Counted from the stretch's first letter, positions 17,295-26,628 are shown. The stretch: 64,000 nucleotides of DNA from a bacterium (GCA_030524675.1 JAUNGE010000009.1:21788-85787); one strand, 5' to 3'. The notes: generated by a model from the sequence alone, not told the origin. Made by a program: numbers and translations.

Positions 17295-18002
17295 TTATTT
17301 ATGGACCGCGCCGCCCTGTGCCTCGATTTTTTTGCGGATTTCCAGCATTTTTTTGTCCGTGGCGGCAATCACATCTGCGCAGTGCTTCAGCTCATTGCTG
17401 ATTTCCTCTGCCTCCCCGATATCTTTTTTATATTTCAGCTGATGGTCCAGGCTCGCCCAGAAATCCATGGCAATCGTCCGTATCTGCACTTCCACGCGCA
17501 TTGCCTGCTTTCTGTCCGAGAAAAATACCGGAATCTCAATAATCATATGGTAACTGCGGTAGCCGTTCTCCTTTGGATTCTGGATATAATCCTTGATGGA
17601 AATCACCCTCACATCATCCTGGCGTGTCAGCATCTTCGCGACATCATAAATATCATCTACATACGTACAAATCACGCGGATGCCGGCGACATCATTCAGA
17701 TTTTCCACCATGGACTCTAACGTTGGTTCCAGACCGCGCCGCTGCAGTTTCTCGATAATACTCATCGGCTTCTTCACGCGGGATTTTATCAACTCTATCG
17801 GGTTTCTTTTATTTCTCACGGAAAGTTCGTCATTCAACACTTCCAGTTTTGTCTTGACCTCCCGAATCGCACAGGTATACATCATCATCACTTCCTGAAA
17901 CTGTCTCGCCTGACTGATAAACTTTTCCGGAACCTGCACAATATCAGGAACGCTGACAATCGACTGTTCCAGCTCACTGTTCGGATTCATATTAATGTTC
18001 AT
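17295..18002 (-). CDS. Small alarmone synthetase (RelQ/YjbM-type GTP pyrophosphokinase)
   Basis: A 235-residue single-domain (p)ppGpp synthetase lacking hydrolase and regulatory domains, so cytoplasmic and stringent-response related. The RelA/SpoT synthetase motifs are IKSRVKKPMSIIEKLQRRG, VAGIRVICTYVDDIYDVA, ENGYRSYHMIIEIP and VEVQIRTIAMDFWASLDHQL. Length and order fit the RelQ class rather than RelP. It is convergent with the GNAT gene and divergent from the D-amino-acid transaminase. Confidence 0.9.
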   Translation of the reverse strand: MNINMNPNSELEQSIVSVPDIVQVPEKFISQARQFQEVMMMYTCAIREVKTKLEVLNDELSVRNKRNPIELIKSRVKKPMSIIEKLQRRGLEPTLESMVENLNDVAGIRVICTYVDDIYDVAKMLTRQDDVRVISIKDYIQNPKENGYRSYHMIIEIPVFFSDRKQAMRVEVQIRTIAMDFWASLDHQLKYKKDIGEAEEISNELKHCADVIAATDKKMLEIRKKIEAQGGAVHK

Positions 18003-18158
18003 TTGTGTTACGCACCTCGTCTGTTTCTTTTTTCCATATTTTCCATTTCTTTTTCACGTTTTCACGTTTCTTTCTGCTACCTTTCATTATACCAAACTTG
18101 TCTTTTCAGGCAATGGATAATTCCTTAAATTTTTCTGAAAATCCATGTTTCCCATTTC

Positions 18159-18187
18159 TTTACAAACCCGCCCCGCGGTGGTATGAT
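18159..18187 (+). promoter_or_regulatory. Promoter of the D-amino-acid transaminase gene
   Basis: TTTACA (18159-18164) and TATGAT (18182-18187) are separated by 17 bases. The start would be near 18194, about 37 nt before the ATG at 18231. Confidence 0.65.
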
Positions 18188-18230
18188 TATAAATAATTTC
18201 TGCGCGTACGCAGTACATCAGGAGGCATTT

Positions 18231-19076
18231 ATGAAAACACTTGGATATTACAATGGCCGCATCGGAGAGCTGGATGAGATGATGATTCCCATGAATGACC
18301 GCGTCTGCTACTTCGGAGACGGCGTCTACGAAGCCGCTGTTGCCAGAAACTATAAAATTTTTGCGCTGGAGGACCATCTTGACCGCTTCTACAACAGCGC
18401 CTCTCTGCTCTCCATCGAGATTCCCTGCACCAGAGAAGAACTTGCATCCATTCTGGATGAGATGGTACATAAAATGGATTATGACGAGCAATTTGTATAC
18501 TGGCAGGTTACTCGCGGCACGGCCCCGCGCACCCACGAGTTTCCGGCAGGCGATGTGAAAGCCAATCTCTGGATTACCATCAAGCCCAGCAAACCAGTCC
18601 ATCTGGAGACTCCTTTGAAACTCATCACCATCCCTGACACCCGTTTCTTCCACTGCAACATAAAGACTCTGAACCTTCTGCCGAATGTCATGGCTGCCGA
18701 GCAGGCAAAACGGGCCGGATGCCAGGAGTGTGTTTTCCACCGCGGCGACCGCGTGACAGAGTGTGCGCACAGCAATGTGTCCATCCTAAAAGACGGCACA
18801 TTCCGGACCGCTCCGACCGATGAGTTGATTCTGCCTGGCATCACCAGAAAACACCTGATTCAAATCTGCAAAGACCACAACATTCCTGTCAGCGAGGAAC
18901 CATTCACCATTCAGGAACTGATGGAAGCGGACGAAATCTTAGTCTCCAGCACCACAAAATTTTGCTCTTCCGTCAGCGAAGTGGACGGAATTGCGGTCGG
19001 CGGCAAAGCGCCAGAACTGATGAAACTGCTCCAGGACTGCTATGTACAGAAATATCTCAGCGAGACCAAAGCCTGA
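18231..19076 (+). CDS. dat: D-amino-acid transaminase (class IV aminotransferase)
   Basis: A PLP enzyme of 281 residues, the usual length. It interconverts D-alanine, D-glutamate and 2-oxo acids, supplying D-amino acids for peptidoglycan. GDGVYEAAVARNYKIFALEDHLDRF lies near 30-55 and the substrate-loop TRGTAPRTHEFP near 97. The Schiff-base lysine is probably in CNIKTLNLLPNVMA (near 145). The start at 18231 has AGGAGGCATTT. The RGxAPRxHxFP motif favours Dat over branched-chain aminotransferase or aminodeoxychorismate lyase. Confidence 0.88.
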   Translation: MKTLGYYNGRIGELDEMMIPMNDRVCYFGDGVYEAAVARNYKIFALEDHLDRFYNSASLLSIEIPCTREELASILDEMVHKMDYDEQFVYWQVTRGTAPRTHEFPAGDVKANLWITIKPSKPVHLETPLKLITIPDTRFFHCNIKTLNLLPNVMAAEQAKRAGCQECVFHRGDRVTECAHSNVSILKDGTFRTAPTDELILPGITRKHLIQICKDHNIPVSEEPFTIQELMEADEILVSSTTKFCSSVSEVDGIAVGGKAPELMKLLQDCYVQKYLSETKA

Positions 19077-19147
19077 GAATACAGGTCCATACAGTAAAGC
19101 GGAAACAACGGAAGTAACGCGCAAAAAGAGCGAACAAGCAGCAAAAA

Positions 19148-19192
19148 AGAGAGTGCAGAAATCTCAAACCAATCTCTGCACTCTCTCTTTTT
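19148..19192. terminator. Bidirectional Rho-independent terminator between dat and mrp
   Basis: AGAGAGTGCAGA (19148-19159) and TCTGCACTCTCT (19175-19186) form a perfect 12-bp stem with a 15-nt loop, followed by a T-run on the plus strand and flanked by an A-run that serves the minus strand. It would end both the dat and mrp transcripts. Confidence 0.88.
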
Positions 19193-19236
19193 TCATTTAT
19201 GGTGATACCTGCGTCAGCAGGCATGTCCGTTTGTTT

Positions 19237-20073
19237 TTACAGTTTCCAAACAGTCTCCACTGCCAAATCCAGCCACTCTGCACCGATCTCTTCTGCGTCC
19301 CCAGCATCCACTTTCGCTGCAATCTCCGGATCAATCGGAATCCGCGCCAGCACCGGAACACCGTACTCCGCCGCTACTTCCTCGATATGGCTCTCGCCAA
19401 ACACAGAAATTTTCTTTCCACAGTCTGGACATTCCAGATAACTCATATTTTCTATAAGTCCAAGAATCGGGATGTCCATCTTTCTCGCCATATTGACAGC
19501 CTTTCCTACAATCATGGATACCAGGTCCTGCGGGGATGTCACAATCAAAATACCGTCCACCGGAAGGGACTGGAATACGGTCAGCGGCACGTCGCCCGTC
19601 CCTGGAGGCATATCCACAAACATAAAATCAATATCCTGCCAGATTGCTTCCTGCCAGAACTGTTTGATGGCGCCGGCCACTACAGGACCTCTCCAGATAA
19701 CCGGATCCGTCTCATTCTCCAGAATCAGATTGGAGGAGAGAATCTCGATTCCCTCTTTTGTCTTTGCCGGAATCATCAGTCCGTCCGGTGTGCCAAAAAT
19801 CCCTTCCTTCAATCCGAATGACTTTGGAATAGAAGGGCCAGTGATATCTGCATCCAGAATACCGACACGGTATCCCAGACGATTCATGCGCACTGCCATC
19901 ATGGATGTCACCAAAGATTTGCCGACGCCGCCCTTACCGCTGACAATGCCGATTACTTTCTTTACAGAGCTTGCCGGATTCAAAGGCGTTCTAAAATCCA
20001 TCTGCTCCTCTGTTCTGCTGCTGCAGTTCTCACCGCAGCTACTGCAGTTATGCGTACAATTTTCGCTGCTCAT
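19237..20073 (-). CDS. Mrp/NBP35-family iron-sulfur cluster carrier ATPase
   Basis: A 278-residue P-loop ATPase that binds and transfers [4Fe-4S] clusters to apoproteins. The N-terminus has a cysteine cluster (CTHNCSSCGENCSS, residues 5-18) like NBP35. The deviant Walker A GKGGVGKS is near 48-55, and the switch region DADITGPSIPKSFG is near 78-91. Late in the protein CPDC supplies the bridging-cluster cysteines. The ATG at 20073 has a CGGAGG site and is preferred over the in-frame 20130. Both cysteine motifs present together indicate a cluster-binding form. Confidence 0.9.
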   Translation of the reverse strand: MSSENCTHNCSSCGENCSSRTEEQMDFRTPLNPASSVKKVIGIVSGKGGVGKSLVTSMMAVRMNRLGYRVGILDADITGPSIPKSFGLKEGIFGTPDGLMIPAKTKEGIEILSSNLILENETDPVIWRGPVVAGAIKQFWQEAIWQDIDFMFVDMPPGTGDVPLTVFQSLPVDGILIVTSPQDLVSMIVGKAVNMARKMDIPILGLIENMSYLECPDCGKKISVFGESHIEEVAAEYGVPVLARIPIDPEIAAKVDAGDAEEIGAEWLDLAVETVWKL

Positions 20074-20253
20074 TTGAAACCTCCGCTTACTGTCTGCCTT
20101 ACTTTCTGCGGCAGACATTTTTTCGTTCACCCTTCATTGTAGTATAAATCCAGCTGAATGTCCATGCTTTTATTTTGGTACACGGTGCCTGCTTCGATTC
20201 GCTTGCTGCATAAGTACAATTCCCTGTTGCATCTACATGGCCTGACCGCCGTA

Positions 20254-20832
20254 TCAGTATGTCTGACACGCCCCTTTGCGGATCATGCGGAACACGCCCG
20301 TTCTCTCCACCATTTTTGCAATGCTCCAGAACAATACAGAATCAATCGGCCACATGATGAGGTTTTTCACGATTCTCGGCGGCAGCAGCACCATAAAGCC
20401 CTTGCCGTACAGCATGGAAAGCCACTGTGTGTTCAGGAGAATGTTAATCAGCACCACGACCACAAACTTTGCGAACAGAATTCTCGGCAGAGAAATCGGC
20501 TTTTTGTAGAGAATCACGCCGTAAATCACGCCGCCCAGCATCGCATTCAGCGTGAATCCAGGGAACCACTGCCCTGTGGGCTTGATAAAATACTTCAGCA
20601 TGTCAATCGCGAACCCATAACATGCCCCCACGGTCGGACCGAACAGATAGTACACGAACTGATTCGCTATGGGAGCAAAGCCAATCTTGATGTACGAGGT
20701 CAAATCAATGCTGAAATACCCCAGCACCACGGAGATGGCTGCGAGCATACCGATCACAGTGAGATTGCGCACCCGCACCTCACTTCTCAGCTCTTTGTAC
20801 GAATCGGTGAACAAAGTTGCTAATCTTTTCAT
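20254..20832 (-). CDS. Folate-family ECF transporter S component (FolT-like)
   Basis: The 192-residue integral membrane substrate-binding subunit of an energy-coupling factor transporter. About six hydrophobic segments are visible, with the S-component motif LGYFSIDLTSYIKIGFAPIA near 37-56 and FALNAM-like FTLNAMLGG near 95. A tetrahydrofolate riboswitch lies directly upstream, which makes folate the likely cargo. The start at 20832 has AAAGGAGG. The shared EcfA/T module is not in the window. Confidence 0.88.
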   Translation of the reverse strand: MKRLATLFTDSYKELRSEVRVRNLTVIGMLAAISVVLGYFSIDLTSYIKIGFAPIANQFVYYLFGPTVGACYGFAIDMLKYFIKPTGQWFPGFTLNAMLGGVIYGVILYKKPISLPRILFAKFVVVVLINILLNTQWLSMLYGKGFMVLLPPRIVKNLIMWPIDSVLFWSIAKMVERTGVFRMIRKGACQTY

Positions 20833-20911
20833 AAAAAAATTACCTCCTTTGCAGATTCACCTTACCACAACAGGAGATAATTGCATAAAAATAAAAATGC
20901 CCCTATCTTCG

Positions 20912-21031
20912 ATGCAGCGGGATGCGGCCTGTGTACCGCGAAAGAAAAAAACGGTTCTGTCTTTTCGATTTCTTCGTCCCACCAGCAACTCCCTGTCTGA
21001 CAGGCACTTAACGCACACAAACCTACTCTGC
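20912..21031 (-). promoter_or_regulatory. Tetrahydrofolate (THF) riboswitch
   Basis: On the minus strand the leader reads GCAGAGTAG at its 5' end, then GCGTTAAGTGCC, then GACGAAG, and closes with GCGGTACACAGG and CGCATCCCGCTGC. These are the conserved blocks of the clostridial folate riboswitch, with the ends pairing as GCAG...CTGC. It lies 80 bp before a folate-type ECF S gene. When tetrahydrofolate is bound, expression should fall. Confidence 0.85.
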
Positions 21032-21100
21032 TTTTTCTATTTTGTTTGGCAAAAAAATGAGCCATACTGACACGCTGTCCATTCTTTTGTCATGCATCCC

Positions 21101-21128
21101 AGTATAGCACATTTTTTCTAAAAATCAA
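21101..21128 (-). promoter_or_regulatory. Promoter of the THF-riboswitch/folT transcript
   Basis: On the minus strand TTGATT (21128-21123) and TATACT (21106-21101) have a 16-base spacer. The start near 21094 lies about 60 nt before the riboswitch. Confidence 0.65.
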
Positions 21129-21132
21129 CCAC

Positions 21133-21675
21133 TTATTGCAGCCATGCAAACCATCTGCTCTTTGTCAGACCGCTTTTCATCACACACCGATTCACAATCC
21201 AGGCATTGAACATCCCGAGAAGAATCCCGCCCAGAATATCCGTCGGGAAATGCACAAACAGGTACATTCTCGAGAACGCAATCAGTGCCGCCAGCACAAA
21301 CGATGCAATTCCCCACCTTTTATGGAAAAAGAAAATCGAAAGCGACGCCTCCACGCCCGCGAGCGTGTGTCCGGATGGAAAGGAATAATCGCTCGGCACA
21401 GCAATCAGCATTGGCACTTCCGGCTGCAGCCAGCAGGGCCTCTGTCTGGCTATCAGATTCTTCAAGATTCCATTTCCCAAAATAAGCCCCAAAAGCAGGG
21501 AAAGCAGGATACCTGCTCCCATCCGCCTTGTCTTCTTAAAGCACAGACAAAGTACTCCCAGAAGAATCCAAATCCATCCCACTTCCCCCAAAAAAGTCGC
21601 CGTCTTCATCAAGACATCCATCCACGGCATATGCAGACTCTGCAGCCAGTGCAATATTGCAAACTCAAATTCCAC
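21133..21675 (-). CDS. PAP2-family membrane phosphatase
   Basis: A 180-residue membrane protein with the three-part phosphatidic acid phosphatase signature: KNLIARQRP near 72-80, PSGH near 97-100, and SRMYLFVHFPTDILGG near 134-149. About five membrane helices are visible. Substrates could be undecaprenyl pyrophosphate or other lipid phosphates; the sequence does not tell which. It is followed at 21133 by the folT promoter region on the same strand. Confidence 0.88.
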   Translation of the reverse strand: MEFEFAILHWLQSLHMPWMDVLMKTATFLGEVGWIWILLGVLCLCFKKTRRMGAGILLSLLLGLILGNGILKNLIARQRPCWLQPEVPMLIAVPSDYSFPSGHTLAGVEASLSIFFFHKRWGIASFVLAALIAFSRMYLFVHFPTDILGGILLGMFNAWIVNRCVMKSGLTKSRWFAWLQ

Positions 21676-21710
21676 CCTTTCACCCCGTTATCTATCAATT
21701 CACATGTTTC

Positions 21711-22145
21711 TCATTCTTCCTCTTTCTTTTCAGGAAGGCATCTGCGGAAAATCTGGTCCATTTCCAGATACTGCTTTTTCAGGGAAACCGGACGTCCCCC
21801 TTTGCTCAGGAAACAATGGCGGCTCTCTCCGATACAGCGGACTTTTTCAGTCTCTTTGTCCATCACGGAGTACTCCACGGTCATCTTCACCCCGTTGTAC
21901 TCTTTTAAAATGCAGTGAATCTCCACAGTCTCCCCAAAGTGTGTCATGGATTTATACTCACAGTACATCGTCAGAACTGGGCATACGATACCATGTTCTT
22001 CCATTCTCTGGTATCCCATTCCCATCTGCTCCATCATATCACAACGTGCTTCCTCAAACCAGCGGATATAATTTGAATGATGGACAATTCCCATCTGATC
22101 CGTCTCGTAATACTGCACCTTATGTTCATATGCCTGAAATTCCAT
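21711..22145 (-). CDS. Hotdog-fold acyl-CoA thioesterase (YbgC/FadM-like)
   Basis: A 144-residue cytoplasmic hotdog protein. The catalytic motif YYETDQMGIVHHSNYIRWFEEAR (near 10-32) contains the Asp of the 4-hydroxybenzoyl-CoA thioesterase class. The start at 22145 follows AGGAGCG. An earlier in-frame ATG at 22178 lacks a site. The gene lies behind the second copy of the 67-bp repeat, whose GAGGAAAA could instead start a 19-codon upstream reading frame (MKHVAEDRK...) that overlaps this start out of frame. The physiological substrate is unknown. Confidence 0.87.
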   Translation of the reverse strand: MEFQAYEHKVQYYETDQMGIVHHSNYIRWFEEARCDMMEQMGMGYQRMEEHGIVCPVLTMYCEYKSMTHFGETVEIHCILKEYNGVKMTVEYSVMDKETEKVRCIGESRHCFLSKGGRPVSLKKQYLEMDQIFRRCLPEKKEEE

Positions 22146-22186
22146 ATACAACGCTCCTTTTCCTGTCCTCTGCGACATGTTTCATC

Positions 22187-22253
22187 TTTTCCTCTATTCT
22201 GTGCATCTTTTCAGCACAAACAGGTATGGGTGAAACGCTTTTCTTTCACCCTT
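22187..22253 (-). repeat. 67-bp perfect repeat, copy 2 (leader of thioesterase)
   Basis: Identical to 5058-5124. The same hairpin (GGGTGAAA/TTTCACCC) and terminal GAGGAAAA are present, again on the minus strand between two genes. It lies in the 350-bp gap between ptsH and the thioesterase, which is otherwise empty of recognisable features. Confidence 0.8.
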
Positions 22254-22496
22254 ATACTCTTTGTAATCGTTTCAGACCTTTGTCCTGCTTTTTCCGTATT
22301 ATCTGCGCTCTACCCAAATCCCCATCTGCCATATGCTACATAAAACAAGGATGCTGTTTCGACACTTCTGTGTCACAGCACCCCCATTTTCTTTTCGTAT
22401 CCCTCTTTTTTGTCTCCAATCGTCCGTCCAAAGCTTAACGGACTCTGTACAAAATACCCTTTTGATAAGACCTAAAATCCTGCGCCTGTTTATTTT

Positions 22497-22763
22497 TTAC
22501 AGTTCGCCCAGACCGCTCTCGATGGCTGCGGAGATAGTCTCCATAGCCTCTGCCTCGTCCACACCATCACAAATCAGAGTGATGTCTGTGCCGCATTTGA
22601 TGCCTGCTGCCATAACATTCAATACACTCTTTGCGATGATCTTCTTCTCACCACACTCAATAATAACATCACATTTGAACTTCATAGCAGTCTGAGATAA
22701 CACTCCTGCTGGTCTTAAGTGTAATCCGGATGGATTCTTTACTGTTAAGCTCTTTGTCAACAT
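22497..22763 (-). CDS. HPr-family phosphocarrier protein
   Basis: An 88-residue cytoplasmic protein of HPr size. The active histidine is His15 in NPSGLHLRPAG. The regulatory serine position is kept in AKSVLNVMAAGIK (near 46), so HPr kinase control is possible. The tail EAMETISAAIESGLGEL is typical. It is either the main PTS HPr or a Crh-like/catabolite paralogue; the active His favours the PTS role. It stands alone, without ptsI nearby. Confidence 0.9.
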   Translation of the reverse strand: MLTKSLTVKNPSGLHLRPAGVLSQTAMKFKCDVIIECGEKKIIAKSVLNVMAAGIKCGTDITLICDGVDEAEAMETISAAIESGLGEL

Positions 22764-22870
22764 ACCTCTGTCTCCTTTTTTCGTACATTTTTACTAACAA
22801 TGACCTGGTTGGCCTTGCTTCTATTTGAATTTTATTACAAATTTACACACATGTCAAGAAAAAAGACAAC

Positions 22871-24310
22871 CTAAAATTTTTTCCATGTATCCCTCACAAA
22901 AAGCAGCAAAATAGGGAAAATTTCCAGTCTTCCTGCAAGCATATCAAACGTCAGAATTATCTTTGCAGGATTTGAGAAAACGGAAAAATTCGCTGCCGGT
23001 CCGACCAGCTCTAAGCCAGGACCGATGTTGTTGATTGTGGCGGCCACAGCGGTAAAGTTCGTCACGAGGTCCTTCTCATCCAGCGCAATCAAAAGCACAG
23101 AGAACGAGAAAATCAGGATATACGCCACCATGAACACATTTGTCATGCGCACCACCTCATGTTCCACCATTTTTCCATCCATCTTGATTTTCTGGACACT
23201 CCTCGGATGCAAAAACTGGTGCAGTTCTTTTCTCATGCTCTTTAAGAGGATAATAAAACGGGATACCTTGATACCACCGCCGGTACTTCCCGCGCAGGCT
23301 CCCACAAACATCAACATCACCAGAATGGTGCGCGACAGCTGCGGCCACACATTGAAATCCACCGTGGAATACCCTGTCGTTGTGATGATGGAGCCGACCT
23401 GAAACGCCGCATGGTGAAGCGAGTCACGCACTCCCCCATGAATTCCCAGAATATCCACAGTAATCACTGCAATCGAGGCAACAATAATCAACAGATACCA
23501 TCTCAGCTCTTCTATCTGGAATGCCTGTTTTACTTTTCCCATCAAAAGAAAGAAGTATACGTTGAAATTCACACCAAACAAAATCATAAAGATGGTAATC
23601 ACTGTCTGCGCATAGCTGGAATACCCTGCTATACTGTCATTTTTAATTCCAAATCCTCCTGTTCCCGCCGTTCCGAAAGAGAGCGTCAGCGCATCAAACA
23701 GAGGCATTTTCCCCAAGAGAAGCAAAATAATCTGCAAAATGGTCATTCCGATATAAATCTCATACAAAATGGTTGCTGTGGATTTTACTGTGGGCACCAG
23801 GCGGCTCACAGAAGGCCCAGGGCTCTCCGCTTTCATCAGGTTCATGTAGGAACCGCCATCCATCGGAAGAATGGTGAGCAGAAAAACCAAAACTCCCATT
23901 CCTCCAATCCAGTGCGTAAAACTTCTCCAAAAAAGGATGCATCTGGGAAGGCTCTCCACATCCGCCAGAATACTCGCTCCGGTAGTCGTAAATCCAGAGA
24001 CCGTCTCAAAAACAGCGTCAATCGGGTTTTTGATGGAACCGCTGATGACAAACGGCAGGCTCCCCAAAAGACTGAGCACAATCCAGCTCAAAGCCACGAT
24101 CACAAACCCTTCTTTTACATAAAACACTTTGTTTTCCGGTTTTTTTCTTGTCAAGCCAAATCCAATCAGCAGGCACAGCGCAATCGTAATGACAAAAGAC
24201 CATCCCGCCTTCTCCCAATAAATCAGACCCACCAGGGCGGAAAGCATCAGAAGAACCCCCTCCAGCTTCACAACCAGCCCCAGTGTGTATGAAATCATTG
24301 AAGTATTCAT
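22871..24310 (-). CDS. trkH: Potassium uptake protein TrkH/KtrB
   Basis: The 479-residue membrane subunit of a Trk potassium transporter. Repeated membrane-pore-membrane units are visible, with filter-like segments FTTTGAS near 110, FGTAGTGGFG near 213 and STGGGIK near 345. It starts at 24310 with GGAGGAGTTT. trkA lies 61 bp upstream on the same strand, so the two form a potassium uptake operon. The C-terminal pore segment reads NNIGPGL where the Gly selectivity residue is expected. Confidence 0.93.
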   Translation of the reverse strand: MNTSMISYTLGLVVKLEGVLLMLSALVGLIYWEKAGWSFVITIALCLLIGFGLTRKKPENKVFYVKEGFVIVALSWIVLSLLGSLPFVISGSIKNPIDAVFETVSGFTTTGASILADVESLPRCILFWRSFTHWIGGMGVLVFLLTILPMDGGSYMNLMKAESPGPSVSRLVPTVKSTATILYEIYIGMTILQIILLLLGKMPLFDALTLSFGTAGTGGFGIKNDSIAGYSSYAQTVITIFMILFGVNFNVYFFLLMGKVKQAFQIEELRWYLLIIVASIAVITVDILGIHGGVRDSLHHAAFQVGSIITTTGYSTVDFNVWPQLSRTILVMLMFVGACAGSTGGGIKVSRFIILLKSMRKELHQFLHPRSVQKIKMDGKMVEHEVVRMTNVFMVAYILIFSFSVLLIALDEKDLVTNFTAVAATINNIGPGLELVGPAANFSVFSNPAKIILTFDMLAGRLEIFPILLLFVRDTWKKF

Positions 24311-24371
24311 AAACTCCTCCACTTCACAGCATGTGCAGCATCTTATTCTGCTCTGCTTTTTTCCTCAATCC

Positions 24372-25730
24372 TTATCTTTTCAAAATATCCTGAATGTCGT
24401 GAAGTCCTTTCTGCGTTGTCACAACAATGACGGTATCGCCCACCTCGATGGTGTCCTGGCCGCGCGGAATCAGGACTCTGCCCCGTCGGTTGATACAGCC
24501 TATCAGAAGATTGTCTTTCAGAGAAAGCTCCATCAGAGATTTTCCTGTCACCTGGGAGTTCTCATGGATGGAAAACTCCAGTGCCTCCGCGCGGTTATCG
24601 AGAATCTGGTACAAGGTCTCCACGTTGCTGCCGATAGAGTTCTTCATCGCACGCACATACTGAAGAATATAGTCGGCCGTGATATATTTCGGATAGATAA
24701 CGCTTCCCAAATCCAGCTTGTCGATAATCTCATCGAACGCAATCCGCTTGACTCTCGTCACCAACTTTGCCGCGGTTCTCTCTTTTGCGTACAGAGCCAG
24801 CATAATATTCTCCTCATCCATATTTGTCAGAGTCACAAATCCTTCTGTCCGCGTCATCCCCTCCTGCATCAGCAACTTTTTATCTGTGGCGTCTCCGTTG
24901 ATTATCATAGCGCCTGGCAGCTCTTCCTCCAACTCATCGCAGCGGCTTTTGTTCTTCTCGATAATCCGCACGTCGATTTTCATCTCCAGAAGCTGCTTTG
25001 CCAGATAAAATGTCGTTGTCCCGCCGCCTACAATAATACAATTTTTCACCTGATTTGTCTTCAGACCGATTTTTTTGAAGAACTGCGCCGCATTTTGCGG
25101 GGAGGCAATCAGGGATACTCTGTCGTCATTGTGCAGCATAAAATCACCGTTCGGGATAAACACCGACTCCTGCCGCTCCACCGCAGTCACCAGGATATCG
25201 CAGCGAAGTCGTTCTCTCACTTCTGCCACCGTCATCTGGTCAAGGCGAAACTCCGGACGAATCCTGAACTTTAACAGTTCCACTCTTCCCTTCGCAAACG
25301 CGTCAATCTGAATCGCGGACGGAAAGCGAAGCAATCTCGCAATCTCTGTCGCTGCCGCCAGCTCCGGATTAATAATCATGGAAATTCCCAGCTGTTCTCT
25401 GATAAAATCTATCTCCTGGCTGTACACAGGATTGCGCACTCTGGCAATCGTGTGACACCGTCTTGCTTTCTTCGCAATCACGCAGCAGAGCAGATTTAAC
25501 TCGTCCGACTCTGTCACGGCAATCAGCATATCGGCATGGTCCACGCCCGCCTCCATCTGTGTATTGATGCTGGAACCATTTCCCTGCACTCTCAGCGCGT
25601 CAATATTTTCTGGTATTTCCTGCAGTTTTTCCAGAGAAGTGTCCACAACTGCGATATTATGATGTTCTTCTGCCAGCTGTTCCGCCAGCGTCATTCCCAC
25701 TTCCCCACATCCTATAATTATAATATCCAT
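24372..25730 (-). CDS. trkA: Trk system potassium uptake regulator TrkA
   Basis: The 452-residue cytoplasmic gating subunit with two RCK modules. The first NAD(H)-binding motif is IIGCGEVGMTLAEQLAE at residues 4-20. The second is CIIVGGGTTTFYLAKQLL near 232-249. Each is followed by a TrkA-C domain (about 135-215 and 365-450). It is cotranscribed with trkH, which follows after 61 bp. Confidence 0.94.
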   Translation of the reverse strand: MDIIIIGCGEVGMTLAEQLAEEHHNIAVVDTSLEKLQEIPENIDALRVQGNGSSINTQMEAGVDHADMLIAVTESDELNLLCCVIAKKARRCHTIARVRNPVYSQEIDFIREQLGISMIINPELAAATEIARLLRFPSAIQIDAFAKGRVELLKFRIRPEFRLDQMTVAEVRERLRCDILVTAVERQESVFIPNGDFMLHNDDRVSLIASPQNAAQFFKKIGLKTNQVKNCIIVGGGTTTFYLAKQLLEMKIDVRIIEKNKSRCDELEEELPGAMIINGDATDKKLLMQEGMTRTEGFVTLTNMDEENIMLALYAKERTAAKLVTRVKRIAFDEIIDKLDLGSVIYPKYITADYILQYVRAMKNSIGSNVETLYQILDNRAEALEFSIHENSQVTGKSLMELSLKDNLLIGCINRRGRVLIPRGQDTIEVGDTVIVVTTQKGLHDIQDILKR

Positions 25731-25794
25731 ATCTCACGATTCCTTTTGCTTCCTTTTTTCTTTTTCTCAGGCTTCCGTTCCGTATGCTCTCTGT

Positions 25795-26457
25795 CTATTT
25801 TCTTTGCTCTCTTTCCTGTCTATCCGTACCTGTCTCCTCTGTCTGCTCCCGCCTTGAAAACACACATCCGCAGTAATTTTGCCGGTACAGCCCATACGCC
25901 TCGGACAGCTCCACTGAGCGCTTATAACCGTTTTTCTTCTTAAAATCAGAGGGCAGATAGCAGACTCCGCATGTTTTCGCTTCTTCCTCCCCGATTTGAT
26001 TGAGTTTTGCCGCATTTTTCAAGGGACTGATGGAGAGCGTCGTCGTCACATAGTCAAACTTTCCTGCCTTCGCCATCCTCGCTGCCTCTGCGAGCCGCAT
26101 CCGAAAACATACTTCACACCTGGCGCCGCCCTCCGGCTCTTTCTCCAGGCCGCGCACCGCTTCATAGTACTCCTGCGGGCGGTACGTCCCTTCCAGAAAT
26201 GTCACAGGATGCAGCGTCTTCATATCCTGAATCAGCCGCCTCTGCTCGTTTGTGCGCATCTCATACTCTTTTGGCGGATAAATATTCGGATTATAGTAAA
26301 AGACAGTGATCTTCATGTACTGGGACAAATACTCCAGCACATAGCTGCTGCACGGCGCACAGCAGCTGTGCAGCAAAAGCGAGGGAACTCTCCCCTCCTT
26401 CTGCCAGGTCTCTATCAGCCGTTCCAGTTCTTTCTGATAATTTCTGTTGTTTGCCAT
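25795..26457 (-). CDS. queH: Epoxyqueuosine reductase QueH
   Basis: Catalyses the last step of queuosine synthesis in tRNA; QueH replaces QueG in many anaerobes. The 220-residue protein has the family cysteine pairs: HSCCAPCSSYVLEYL near 27-41, GARCEVCFRMRL near 112-123, and a late YCGC. The start at 26457 is set by an AGGAAG site; the frame extends 30 codons upstream. It lies between rpoD and trkA on the same strand. Confidence 0.9.
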   Translation of the reverse strand: MANNRNYQKELERLIETWQKEGRVPSLLLHSCCAPCSSYVLEYLSQYMKITVFYYNPNIYPPKEYEMRTNEQRRLIQDMKTLHPVTFLEGTYRPQEYYEAVRGLEKEPEGGARCEVCFRMRLAEAARMAKAGKFDYVTTTLSISPLKNAAKLNQIGEEEAKTCGVCYLPSDFKKKNGYKRSVELSEAYGLYRQNYCGCVFSRREQTEETGTDRQEREQRK

Positions 26458-26525
26458 CTCGGGCTGCTTCCTTTCTCCGCGCATATTTCCCGCATATTTT
26501 CTATATCCCGCCATACGCAAAGACA

Positions 26526-26592
26526 CAAAAACTGCCTGCTGTTCCATGTGATGCGGCCCTGCAGGCCCGCCGCACCTGAAATCACAGGCAGT
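26526..26592 (-). terminator. Rho-independent terminator of rpoD
   Basis: On the minus strand ACTGCCTG pairs with CAGGCAGT, and an inner GC-rich hairpin (GTGCGGC...GCCGCAT) lies between. TTTTT follows. It lies 37 bp past the rpoD stop. Confidence 0.75.
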
Positions 26593-26628
26593 CCGTATCT
26601 TATGTGTATGTTAGGTTATGCGTACTTC

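Noticed and set aside
23411..24292. 293-codon open frame antisense to trkH
   Set aside because: Composition rich in His, Gln and Asn is typical of an antisense shadow; trkH itself is well supported.
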